This document shows positions 34,217 to 42,782 of a stretch of DNA of 64,000 nucleotides, one piece after another. Position numbers and translations under genes: made by a program. The DNA comes from an uncultured Clostridium sp. Lineage in GTDB: Bacteria; Bacillota; Clostridia; Clostridiales; Clostridiaceae. The notes beneath the pieces are model-generated. The model worked only from the letters and a program-made list of their open reading frames with translations, was not told the DNA's origin and did no database searches. The stretch's first letter is position 1. The number at the start of each line of letters is the position of its first letter. Where the stretch lies: assembly GCA_900548455.1 (NCBI GenBank), contig URKQ01000013.1, positions 1 to 64,000 of the forward strand, read 5' to 3'.

Positions 34217-35636
34217 ATATCAAATGTACCTTAATTAAGTTTGTAGTTCCTTCTACTCCTATAGGCGCTCCAGCTGTTATTACTACTAGATCACCATTTT
34301 TAACATAATTCCTACTCTTAACTGCTTCAATTGACTGTTCAATCATTTCATCTATATTATCAACATTGATAGTCTTTACTGGATATACTCCCCAACATAA
34401 AGCTAATCTTCTCATAACAGCCTCATTACCTGTAGTCGCTATTATAGGACAGTTTGGTCTAAATCTTGATACCATCTTAGCAGTGTTACCTGTAGTTGTA
34501 AAAGTTATAATAGCAGCTGCATTTATATTTAATGCTGTTGTACATGTAGACATACTAATGGCATTTGTTATAGTAAATTCATCAATGGATTTACTTCTTG
34601 CCTTATTTTTATAGTCTAATGTCTCTTCTGTTCTCTTAGCAATAGATGCCATAGTCTTTACTGCTTCTATTGGATATTTTCCTGCTGCAGTTTCTCCAGA
34701 TAACATTATGGCATCAGTTCCATCATATATTGCATTAGCAACATCAGTAACCTCTGCTCTTGTTGGCCTAGGATTTCTCATCATAGAGTCTAACATTTGA
34801 GTAGCTGTTATTACTGGCTTTCCAACTTTATTACATTTTTCAATCATCATTTTTTGAGCTATAGGTACTTCTTCCGTTGGTATTTCAACCCCTAAATCCC
34901 CTCTAGCTACCATTATTCCATCTGAAACTTCAATTATTGAATCAATGTTATCAATTCCTTCTTGATTTTCTATCTTTGAAATAATTTCTATATGTTCACC
35001 GTTATTTTCCTCTAATATTTTTCTTATTGCCAGTACATCTTCTGCCTTTCTCACAAATGAAGCGGCAATAAAATCTATACCTTGCTCTATTCCAAATTTA
35101 ATATCACTTATATCCTTATCCGTTAATGCTGGTAAATTGATTTTTACCCCCGGAACATTAACACCTTTATGATTTTTCACTATACCAGAATTTTCAACTA
35201 CACAATATATATCATCTTCTAAAATCTGTTTTACTCTTAAGGCCACTAACCCATCATCAATTAGAATTACATCTCCTGATTTAACATCCTTTGCTAAACC
35301 TTTATAACTAACAGTACATATTTCTTCTGTGCCTATGACATCCTTCATTGTTATAATAAAGTCTTTTCCTTCCTTTAGAAGAACTTCAGGTAGTTCAAAA
35401 GCTCCCGTTCTAATCTCCGGTCCCTTTGTATCTAATAATATAGCAATGGGTTTATCTAGTTCTTTTCTAACCTTCTTTACTATATCCATTCTACATTTAT
35501 GTTCCTCGTGAGAACCATGTGAAAAATTAAATCTACATACATTAAGTCCATTTATTATTAATTCTCTCAACACCTCTTCTTTATCAGATGCAGGTCCTAA
35601 AGTACATACTATTTTTGTTTTTTTACTATTCATCAT
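34215..35636 (-). CDS. pyk: Pyruvate kinase 2
   Basis: A 473-residue paralogue of the pyruvate kinase at 26583-28013, about 80% identical by eye over the full length. All catalytic motifs are kept (NFSHGSHEEH, LLDTKGPEIRTG, IISKIENQEGIDNID, ARGDLGVEI, ATQMLDSMMRNPRPT), and here the usual VCRFNFSHG is present. There is no C-terminal extra domain. It lies downstream of the GntP permease and glycerate kinase, separated by a small mobile element, so it may once have shared their transcript and serve growth on glycerate. The ATG has AGAAGGATGATGG upstream. Confidence 0.97.
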   Translation of the reverse strand: MMNSKKTKIVCTLGPASDKEEVLRELIINGLNVCRFNFSHGSHEEHKCRMDIVKKVRKELDKPIAILLDTKGPEIRTGAFELPEVLLKEGKDFIITMKDVIGTEEICTVSYKGLAKDVKSGDVILIDDGLVALRVKQILEDDIYCVVENSGIVKNHKGVNVPGVKINLPALTDKDISDIKFGIEQGIDFIAASFVRKAEDVLAIRKILEENNGEHIEIISKIENQEGIDNIDSIIEVSDGIMVARGDLGVEIPTEEVPIAQKMMIEKCNKVGKPVITATQMLDSMMRNPRPTRAEVTDVANAIYDGTDAIMLSGETAAGKYPIEAVKTMASIAKRTEETLDYKNKARSKSIDEFTITNAISMSTCTTALNINAAAIITFTTTGNTAKMVSRFRPNCPIIATTGNEAVMRRLALCWGVYPVKTINVDNIDEMIEQSIEAVKSRNYVKNGDLVVITAGAPIGVEGTTNLIKVHLI

Positions 35637-35681
35637 AATATACCATCATCCTTCTCTTAAGTATTAGCAAGCTTCTTACAT

Positions 35682-35897
35682 GGCTCTGTAGTAAAATAAA
35701 GTGATAAAATGTACAAGTCATGCTGGACAATAATTTAATCACCTTGTGCACGGCTTTTCCTACTGGGGGTTGGAAGGGGACCCTGTTCCCTCCTTGTTAA
35801 GGAGAGATCCTCAAAGGGAACCATAAGGTTCCTTTTGAAAAAGCTGAACAAGGTAATACCGGGCTCTGTCTGCATCCCTGTAAATACATACAGAGCC
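35682..35897. mobile_element. 216-bp non-autonomous element (MITE) with terminal inverted repeats
   Basis: GGCTCTGTA at 35682-35690 and TACAGAGCC at 35889-35897 are perfect 9-bp terminal repeats, flanked by an imperfect 8-bp duplication. The inside has no open reading frame but many nested hairpins (ACCTTGT with ACAAGGT, CTCCTT with AAGGAG, GGAACC with GGTTCC) and is visibly richer in G and C than its surroundings. Terminal sequence and 8-bp duplication resemble ISL3- or IS6-like elements; the parent transposase is not in the window. A similar left end occurs at 19742. Confidence 0.65.
35862..35897. terminator. Hairpin at the MITE end, probable terminator of the gntP-type gene
   Basis: An 8-bp perfect stem (35862-35869 with 35890-35897) with a 20-base loop, made from the element's terminal repeat and an inner copy of it, immediately after the permease stop. 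Confidence 0.55.
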
Positions 35898-35899
35898 TT

Positions 35900-37162
35900 T
35901 TACATCAATATTCCCCACATAATTGTAGAAACAATAGTCATAGAAAGTCCTATTAGTGACTCGTAAGGTATTAATTTTAATCTTTGACCTATTGTCATAT
36001 TTGTAGCTCCTGCTGTTGCATGGAAGAATGATCCATGTGGAAGGTGGTCTAGAACTGTTGCTCCTGCATGAACCATAGCCGCTCCACCTAATGGCGCTAT
36101 TCCTACAGACATAATAGCTTGGCCAAATGTTGCTGATGCAATTGTTGCACCTGATGTAGTTGATGCTGTTGCTGCTGACATTAAAATACCTGAAATAGGT
36201 GCTAATAAAAATGCTGGCATATTTACTGCATCTAATATTGAAATAGTAGTAGCTTGAAGAGTTGAGGCTTTTATAATTCCTGCCACCGTTCCAGTACCTA
36301 TTAATAAAAGAGCTACTGGCATCATTTTGGAAAGTCCGAAGGTAATATATTCATTGATGTTCTTAAATTTACCCATAACTAGTACTCCAACAATTCCTCC
36401 AACTGGCAAAGCAATCAGTGGATCTACATTTATTCCAACTATAGGTCTTAATGCTAGTAATGCAATTGCAACTAGCGGTCCTACTATTGCCGCAAAGAAA
36501 GAAGGTAATTCTTCATCCATTGCTTGTTCAGTCTTGATTTCATCTTTTTGAACCTTAAACTTTTTAGCTAATAAGGATGCTAAAATAACTGTTACTATAA
36601 GTCCTACTATTGCAGGAATTATATTAGCTACCATTAATGATGATAGTGGTACTCCAAAGTTTTCTGCTGCTGCAATTGTATTAGGGTTTGGCGAAATAAT
36701 ATTACCAGCCTTTCCCCCTCCAATCATTGCTAAAAGCATTACCATCGGAGAATATCCTAGATTTTTAGCAAGTGCTAAAGCTATTGGAGCTACTGTGATT
36801 ACTGCAACATCTATAAATACTCCAACTGAAGTTAATATCATTGTAGAAAGTGCTAGTGCAAGTAGTGCTCTCTTCTTTCCTAAAGTCTTTACTATCTGAT
36901 CTGCAATTTTAGCTGCTGCTCCCGTCTTAATTAGCACACCTGCTAAAACACCAGATGTTACTATTCTTAGTATGGCAGGCATTATATCTTTTGCTCCACT
37001 AATCATAACATTTACTGTTCCTGTTAAACCTGCACCACCAACTACACCACCAACTACAGCTCCTAAAATCAAGCTATATACTGGATGTAATTTTTTTATT
37101 ATTAGTATAATAGCTACAGCTAATCCTATTAATGCTCCAAGTGTAGTAATTTGTATATCCAT
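35900..37162 (-). CDS. GntP-family permease, probable glycerate/gluconate type
   Basis: A 420-residue membrane transporter with about 12 hydrophobic segments. Family marks include the N-terminal GAVVGGVVGGAGL, GGGKAGNIISPNPNTIAAAENFGVP near 148 and the late HLPHGSFFHATAGATNM near 375. GntP proteins import gluconate, glycerate or related hydroxy acids with protons. It is 38 bases downstream of glycerate kinase on the same strand, so glycerate is the most likely cargo. GAGGGGTGA precedes the ATG; this G-rich site could be a target of the small RNAs at 10188-10508. Confidence 0.92.
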   Translation of the reverse strand: MDIQITTLGALIGLAVAIILIIKKLHPVYSLILGAVVGGVVGGAGLTGTVNVMISGAKDIMPAILRIVTSGVLAGVLIKTGAAAKIADQIVKTLGKKRALLALALSTMILTSVGVFIDVAVITVAPIALALAKNLGYSPMVMLLAMIGGGKAGNIISPNPNTIAAAENFGVPLSSLMVANIIPAIVGLIVTVILASLLAKKFKVQKDEIKTEQAMDEELPSFFAAIVGPLVAIALLALRPIVGINVDPLIALPVGGIVGVLVMGKFKNINEYITFGLSKMMPVALLLIGTGTVAGIIKASTLQATTISILDAVNMPAFLLAPISGILMSAATASTTSGATIASATFGQAIMSVGIAPLGGAAMVHAGATVLDHLPHGSFFHATAGATNMTIGQRLKLIPYESLIGLSMTIVSTIMWGILM

Positions 37163-37200
37163 TTAGTTCACCCCTCATATTTTTTCTTAATGTTTTTATC

Positions 37201-38340
37201 TTATTTCATTGCATCAATTAATCTAAAAATTTGTGTAGTAGTTAAAGTCATGTTTTTTATAGCATTTTCTTTCTTTATAGCTTCCTCTATTGTCATTGCT
37301 GAGTTAACTATTGAAAAGTAAGCATCAATTCCTTCTTCATTGCATTTTATAGCATCATCCGTAGTACAACCAGCTATGGCAATAACTTTAGCTCCATATT
37401 TCTTAGCAACTTTAGCCACTCCTATTGGTGCCTTTCCCATTGCTGTTTGGTTGTCAAGTCTTCCTTCCCCAGTAATAACTATATCTGCTTCTTTTACAGC
37501 TTCATCTAAATTTATTTCATCTAATATTATTTTTATTCCTGATTCTAATTTTGAATTTAAAAAACCTAAAAATGCAAAACCTAATCCCCCTGCTGCTCCT
37601 ACCCCTGGAACCTGTGCAATATCTTTATCCAAATCTTTCTTTACAACTTCAGCAAAATTTATAAGTCCTTCATCTAATAATTTAACAATTTCTGGTGTAG
37701 CTCCTTTTTGAGGCCCATAAATATAAGCAGCCCCATTTTCTCCATATAAAGGATTGTTTACATCACATGCTATTTTAAAATTGCATTCATCCAATTCCTT
37801 TATCCTATTGCTTGTATTAATTCTTTTTATTCTATTTAAAACTTGGCCACCTAAGCCTACTAAGTTATCATTCTCATCATAAAATTCAAATCCCAATGCT
37901 TGAAGCATTCCAACTCCTGCATCATTGGTTGCACTTCCACCAATACCAACTATAAAATTTCTACAACCTTTCGCCATAGCTTCTTTAATCATTTCTCCTA
38001 CACCATAAGTTGTAGTATATAGAGGATTTTTAAGTTCTGTAGGAACTAATGCAAATCCAGCTGCTTGAGCCATTTCCATAATTGCTGTGTTAGTTTCCTT
38101 AAGTATTCCATATTTAGCCTTAACCTTTTCTTTTACAGGTCCAGTAACCTCAGTTATTATAGCTTGTCCATTCATTCCCTCAACTAAAGCATCAACCGTG
38201 CCTTCTCCACCGTCTGCTAATGGTTTAATTACAACTTCACATTCTTTCTTAACTTTAAGTATTCCATTTTTTATAGCATTAGCAGCTTCCATTGATGTTA
38301 AACTACCCTTTAATGAATCTATAGAAATTACAACTTTCAT
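37201..38340 (-). CDS. Glycerate kinase (GarK/GlxK type)
   Basis: A 379-residue kinase of glycerate kinase family 1, making 2-phosphoglycerate, which enters lower glycolysis just above pyruvate kinase. Signature motifs: DSLKGSLTSMEAANAI at the start, PLADGGEGTVDAL near 42, GIGGSATNDAGVGMLQALG near 128 and TGEGRLDNQTAMGKAP near 287. GGGAGG precedes the ATG. It forms an operon with the GntP permease. The promoter has a good -10 but a poor -35, as expected if a CdaR-type activator is needed. Confidence 0.95.
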   Translation of the reverse strand: MKVVISIDSLKGSLTSMEAANAIKNGILKVKKECEVVIKPLADGGEGTVDALVEGMNGQAIITEVTGPVKEKVKAKYGILKETNTAIMEMAQAAGFALVPTELKNPLYTTTYGVGEMIKEAMAKGCRNFIVGIGGSATNDAGVGMLQALGFEFYDENDNLVGLGGQVLNRIKRINTSNRIKELDECNFKIACDVNNPLYGENGAAYIYGPQKGATPEIVKLLDEGLINFAEVVKKDLDKDIAQVPGVGAAGGLGFAFLGFLNSKLESGIKIILDEINLDEAVKEADIVITGEGRLDNQTAMGKAPIGVAKVAKKYGAKVIAIAGCTTDDAIKCNEEGIDAYFSIVNSAMTIEEAIKKENAIKNMTLTTTQIFRLIDAMK

Positions 38341-38364
38341 TGTATCAACCTCCCTTGTGATATC

Positions 38365-38507
38365 ATTATATCAATATGTAATTTTAATAACTATATTATA
38401 AATACTAAAAATAATACGTTTTCAATGCAGTTTTTTTGTCACGCAAAACATTTACTTTTTGAAACAGTAGTCATTTTGCCCTATACTTTTTCCTCATTAA
38501 AACTGCA
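38365..38507 (-). promoter_or_regulatory. Control region of the glycerate kinase operon
   Basis: A minus-strand TATAAT (38370-38365) lacks a good -35. Upstream, TGCAGTTTT (38426-38434) and AAAACTGCA (38499-38507) form a widely spaced inverted pair that could bind an activator such as the CdaR-type protein. This is a weak prediction. Confidence 0.35.
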
Positions 38508-38596
38508 CTTAATTTAATATTTTTACAATTTTCTCTAAAACTAATTGATAACTGACCGATATAAATATTAGTAACTATATATTAGGAGGAAAATCT

Positions 38597-39187
38597 ATGA
38601 GTGTTTCTTTAAATTCAAACTTGATATTATATTCAAATTTAACTTATAACAATAGCAATTCAAAAAGACCAAAACCTAGTGCTGAAGTAGTAGAAATCCA
38701 GCAAAGCTTAAGTAGTGGAATAAAGAAACTTGAAGATCTATCAAAAGAAGAATTAAATACATTAAAAACATTTGAATCTGCTGACATGGCTGCATTTAAA
38801 GCAGAAATATTTGAAAACATGTCTAAAGCTCAAGCCATAGCTCGTAAAATTGCTAAAGGTGAAGCCCTTACTCCAGAAGAAGAAAAATTTATATCTGAAA
38901 ATTTTCCTGAAATAAAAAAAGAAGCTTCAAAAGCTAAAGAAGAAGGGGAAGAATTATCAAGAAAAGTTAGAGCTGCTAAAAGCAAAAAAGAAGCGGATAG
39001 TTATATCATGAGTGCAACAGTAGCATCAACAGCTGCAATTAAAGCAGGGGCTTCTCCTATTGCTGCTGAACTTAAATTAGTAGCTATAGAATCTGCCAAG
39101 CAAAAAGTTGAAGGTGAAGAAGAATATCATAAAAACTCAAAAAATATGAAAAATAAATCTGGAAGTTTCATTAACTCTATAGCATAA
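38597..39187 (+). CDS. Hypothetical 196-residue helical protein
   Basis: A well-formed gene (AGGAGGA site eight bases before the ATG, strong terminator after). The product has a Ser/Asn-rich N-terminus without a signal peptide, then long charged helices (about 25-130) and an Ala-rich stretch near 135-165 (SATVASTAAIKAGASPIAAELK). No known domain was recognised. It looks soluble, helical and possibly oligomeric. It stands alone between the glycerate operon and the kdp genes, convergent with kdpE. Confidence 0.8.
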   Translation: MSVSLNSNLILYSNLTYNNSNSKRPKPSAEVVEIQQSLSSGIKKLEDLSKEELNTLKTFESADMAAFKAEIFENMSKAQAIARKIAKGEALTPEEEKFISENFPEIKKEASKAKEEGEELSRKVRAAKSKKEADSYIMSATVASTAAIKAGASPIAAELKLVAIESAKQKVEGEEEYHKNSKNMKNKSGSFINSIA

Positions 39188-39218
39188 ATGCAGTAGGAAC
39201 CTTGTTCCTACTGCATTT
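39186..39218. terminator. Bidirectional terminator between the hypothetical gene and kdpE
   Basis: A perfect 15-bp stem (39186-39200 with 39204-39218), 3-base loop, convergent genes. Confidence 0.9.
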
Positions 39219-39247
39219 ATTTATATTTCACTACACAAAGTTTTTCT

Positions 39248-39961
39248 TTATAATTCCTCTGAATTTATTCTTAACATTCTATACCCTACGCCAATGTGAG
39301 TTTGTATATATTTGTTCCTACTTGTGTCTTTCTCAATTTTTCTTCTTAAGGTTGCCATAAATACTCTAAGGGACGGTGTATCACTCGGTAATACATTTCC
39401 CCAAACCTCTTTTATTAAGAAATTATGTGTTAGAACTTTGCCAACATTTTTAGCCAGTACACATAATAGCTTGTACTCAATTGGTGTTAAATGAATTTCT
39501 TCATCATTAATCAAGACACACCCTGCTGCATAATCTATTTTCAAATTACCATTTTTAAAGATACTACTACATTTAAACTCTGTATTTTTTTCATAATTAA
39601 TTCTTCTAAGTGTAACTCTCAGTCTAGCAAGCAACTCATCTACACTAAAGGGTTTGGTTATATAGTCATCTGCTCCAGCATCTAAAGCCTCAATTTTATC
39701 TCTATCCTCACTTCTAGCACTAACAACTATAATGGGAACATTAGACCAACTTCGTATTTTTTTTATTATATCCACTCCATCCATATCTGGTAATCCTAAA
39801 TCTAAAATTATCATATCTGGATTGTTGGAAGCCGCACTAAGTATCGCTTCTTTTCCATTTGAAGCAACATAGTATTTATAGTTTTGTGTTTCCATTGCAG
39901 TTGTCATTAAGTTTCTTATAGCCTTATCATCCTCAACTATTAAAATTGTTGCACTATACAT
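39248..39961 (-). CDS. kdpE: Response regulator KdpE
   Basis: A 237-residue OmpR-family regulator that activates the potassium pump genes. The receiver domain spans about 4-120, with acidic residues in VEDDKA and the phospho-acceptor Asp in ILDLGLPDMDG near 54. The winged-helix DNA-binding domain spans about 135-232 (LTPIEYKLLCVLAKN, THIGVGYRM). It overlaps the end of kdpD by eight bases, so the two are co-translated. Its own kdpFABC promoter is probably the target. Confidence 0.93.
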   Translation of the reverse strand: MYSATILIVEDDKAIRNLMTTAMETQNYKYYVASNGKEAILSAASNNPDMIILDLGLPDMDGVDIIKKIRSWSNVPIIVVSARSEDRDKIEALDAGADDYITKPFSVDELLARLRVTLRRINYEKNTEFKCSSIFKNGNLKIDYAAGCVLINDEEIHLTPIEYKLLCVLAKNVGKVLTHNFLIKEVWGNVLPSDTPSLRVFMATLRRKIEKDTSRNKYIQTHIGVGYRMLRINSEEL

Positions 39962-42653
39962 AACATTTCACGTCCCTTTCATGTAAAGTAAAGCCTACAA
40001 TAGTTCCCTTAGGTATATTATCTTTAACATAGATTTCTCCACCATGTGCATTAACAATGGATTTACATATGGCTAATCCCAGTCCTAATCCTCTTCTTCC
40101 ATCTCCAGTGTTCTTACCACTAGTAAAAAACATATCAAATAACTTTCCCTTAGCTTTATCATTAATTCCTTCACCATCATCTGCTACTTCAATGATTACC
40201 ATATTTTTATTTTTCTTTGCAGATATAATTATTGAACTTTCTTCTTCAGTATATTTAATAGCATTATCAATAAGATTAATAATAACCTGAATAATTAATC
40301 TTGAATCCATCTCTGCCATCAATAATTCATCACCCAGATTAACTTCAATCTTATGATTATTTTTTCTTTTATTTATATGAGCTATAGCTTCATTAATTAC
40401 CTCATCAACAAGTTCTGATTGCATGGCAATATTCATTTTACCGTTCTCAATTTTAGTTACAGACAGAAGATTTTCTACTAAATTTATGAGCCATATAGAA
40501 TCATCATATATATCAGAATATAGTTCTAATTTTTTATTTTCATCAAGCATCTTAGAACTTTCCATTAAAATCCCTGCATTACCTGATATACTTGTAAGCG
40601 GTGTTCTCAAATCATGTGAAATTGCTCTTAGCAAATTTGCTCTTAGTTGCTCTTGTTTAGCTGTGATTATTATATTATTTTTAGTCTCATTTATTTGTTC
40701 TTTTTCTAGTGCTAACGCAATCTCAGCAAGCATAGCTATTAATACATTTTTCTCAAAAGCATCAACATTTTTATCTTCACCTATTACAATACCTAAAACA
40801 GCAAAAATATTATCACTATTTCTTATTGATAGATATAAACACTTTGCACCAGGAAGAGTGTTAGTAGTTGCCCCTGCATGTTTGTTATTTTTTAAAACCC
40901 ATGCTGCAACTGCTTTTTCATCATTACTAGTATAAATTTTTTCTAAAAACTCTTCATCATCTTTTTTAAAAATTAATGGTTCACCTAAAATTTCTTCGTT
41001 AACTGGATATATTATAACTGCCTTATTAAGAAGTTTTATAATTTGTTTTGCTCCCTGTTTAAATATTTCTGTTTTATCCTTTGCCCTTTGAAGTTTTTGG
41101 CTTGTTTCTAACAAAACTTCAGTTCTAAATGCCTTTAAAGCAGATAGTTTCGCTTGCTTTTTTACTTCTCTGGTCAATGTACTTGTAATAAGGGCAGCTA
41201 GAAACATAACAAAAAATGTTATGGGATAACCTTTATAATAAACATTAAAGGTAAATCTTGGTTCAGTAAATAAAAAGTTGAATACTACAACACTTAATAT
41301 TGAACTTAATATTCCATACAATCTACTATTTGTTATGGCTGAAGTAATTAAAACCCCTAAAATATATACCGTTACAATATTAGTTTCGATAAACCCTAGT
41401 TTATAAAACCACCCACCAATTAAAGTTGTGACACACAATATTATTATCATTTTAGCTGTTTCAATTGAAGATATCTCTGGTATGTATTCCTTTTTTCTTT
41501 TTTTCTTAGGATACTTATAAATTTTATCTGGGATAATATAAATATCTACATTAGGTGCTAATTCCGTAAGCTTTTCAGCCAAAGTAGCTTTCTGTATAAA
41601 CCGTTTTTTATTATTTGATCTTCCTATTACAATCTTTGAAACTCCACTTGCCTTTGCATACTCTGAAATTTGCTTTGGTACATCATCACCATATGCTGCA
41701 ACTATTTTTGCTCCTAACTGTTCCGCTAATTTAATATTGCTTCTTAATCCATCAATCTCACTTTTATCCATCTTTTGAAAATCTGAAGTCTCAACAAATA
41801 AAGCTGTAAATTCACTGCGAAATGCATTTGACATCCTAGCTGCATTTCTAATAACCTTAGCGTTAGTTGGCGAACTAGATACACAAATTAATATATGTTC
41901 CTCAGTTATATAGTCTCTTTTACTTTGTATATTGCGCTGAAAGTCCACAGCTCTATTAACTCTATCTGCTGTACGCCTTAGTGCAATTTCCCTTAATGCT
42001 ATTAAATTTTCTTTAACAAAGAAATTATCTAAGGCCTTTTCAGCTTGTTTTGCCTTATATATTTTCCCTTTGTTTAATCTGGATATTAATTCATCAGGCT
42101 CTATATCTATAAGTTCTACTTGATCTGCACAATCAAAAACACTATCCGGAATTCTTTCTTTTACTACTATCCCTGTAATTGCAGTAACAATATCATTTAA
42201 ACTTTCAATGTGCTGAACATTTATTGTTGTATAAACATCTATACCTGCATTTAAAAGTTCTTCAATATCTTGATATCTTTTTACATTTCTACATTGGCTG
42301 CCATTAGTATGGGCTAACTCATCTACTAAAATTATTTCAGGCTTTCTTCCAATAGCTCTATCTATGTCAAATTCTCTTATTCTAATTCCTTTATACCTTA
42401 ATTCTAACGGTGCAATAACTTCTAAACCTTTTAATAATTGCATAGTTTCTGGTCTACTGTGTGGCTCAATATATCCAACAACTACATCAATTCCTGCATT
42501 TTTCATTTCATGAGCAGCTTCTAGCATTGAAAATGTTTTACCTACACCTGCTGCATATCCAAAAAATATTTTTAACTTTCCTTTTTTGCTCTTTTTAGTT
42601 TCATCTTCTATTACTTTTAAAAGTTCATCGGGATCTGGACGACTATATTCCAT
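39954..42653 (-). CDS. kdpD: Sensor histidine kinase KdpD
   Basis: An 899-residue potassium/turgor sensor. An N-terminal KdpD domain (about 22-230) has Walker A GYAAGVGKTF and the typical DELAHTNG and TTINVQHIESLND. A universal-stress-protein-like domain (about 250-370), four membrane helices (about 395-500) and a GAF-like domain (about 510-650) follow. HisKA carries its His in AISHDLRTPLTSISGN near 675, and HATPase_c has GRRGLGLGLAICKSI. All parts are present, as in full-length E. coli KdpD. It follows kdpC after 130 bases containing a hairpin. In Firmicutes the N-terminal part may also bind cyclic di-AMP; that is from general knowledge, not visible here. Confidence 0.96.
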   Translation of the reverse strand: MEYSRPDPDELLKVIEDETKKSKKGKLKIFFGYAAGVGKTFSMLEAAHEMKNAGIDVVVGYIEPHSRPETMQLLKGLEVIAPLELRYKGIRIREFDIDRAIGRKPEIILVDELAHTNGSQCRNVKRYQDIEELLNAGIDVYTTINVQHIESLNDIVTAITGIVVKERIPDSVFDCADQVELIDIEPDELISRLNKGKIYKAKQAEKALDNFFVKENLIALREIALRRTADRVNRAVDFQRNIQSKRDYITEEHILICVSSSPTNAKVIRNAARMSNAFRSEFTALFVETSDFQKMDKSEIDGLRSNIKLAEQLGAKIVAAYGDDVPKQISEYAKASGVSKIVIGRSNNKKRFIQKATLAEKLTELAPNVDIYIIPDKIYKYPKKKRKKEYIPEISSIETAKMIIILCVTTLIGGWFYKLGFIETNIVTVYILGVLITSAITNSRLYGILSSILSVVVFNFLFTEPRFTFNVYYKGYPITFFVMFLAALITSTLTREVKKQAKLSALKAFRTEVLLETSQKLQRAKDKTEIFKQGAKQIIKLLNKAVIIYPVNEEILGEPLIFKKDDEEFLEKIYTSNDEKAVAAWVLKNNKHAGATTNTLPGAKCLYLSIRNSDNIFAVLGIVIGEDKNVDAFEKNVLIAMLAEIALALEKEQINETKNNIIITAKQEQLRANLLRAISHDLRTPLTSISGNAGILMESSKMLDENKKLELYSDIYDDSIWLINLVENLLSVTKIENGKMNIAMQSELVDEVINEAIAHINKRKNNHKIEVNLGDELLMAEMDSRLIIQVIINLIDNAIKYTEEESSIIISAKKNKNMVIIEVADDGEGINDKAKGKLFDMFFTSGKNTGDGRRGLGLGLAICKSIVNAHGGEIYVKDNIPKGTIVGFTLHERDVKCYV

Positions 42654-42721
42654 ATAACTATTACCTACCTCTTATAAACTAGTATTATGTTATAAAATTA
42701 TGTTCCTTAAATGAAAGTATA

Positions 42722-42762
42722 CTACAGGAGTGTTTGTAATTAAATACCAAACACTTCTGTAG
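42722..42762. terminator. Hairpin between kdpC and kdpD
   Basis: A 15-bp stem (42722-42736 with 42748-42762) with one G-T wobble and an 11-base loop. The T run after it is poor, so it may only partly stop transcripts and lower kdpDE relative to kdpFABC. Confidence 0.55.
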
Positions 42763-42782
42763 TACACATATAAAAACCAACA

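Larger units (their letters stand above)
35674..35905. repeat. 8-bp target-site duplication around the MITE
   Basis: TCTTACAT at 35674-35681 and TTTTACAT at 35898-35905 match at seven of eight bases and directly flank the element. The right copy includes the stop codon of the GntP gene. Confidence 0.55.

Noticed and set aside
35682..35897. 6S RNA or a metabolite riboswitch leading pyruvate kinase 2
   Set aside because: The long rod-like folding suggested it, but terminal inverted repeats, a flanking duplication and a second end copy at 19742 fit a mobile element better, and no known riboswitch core was found.
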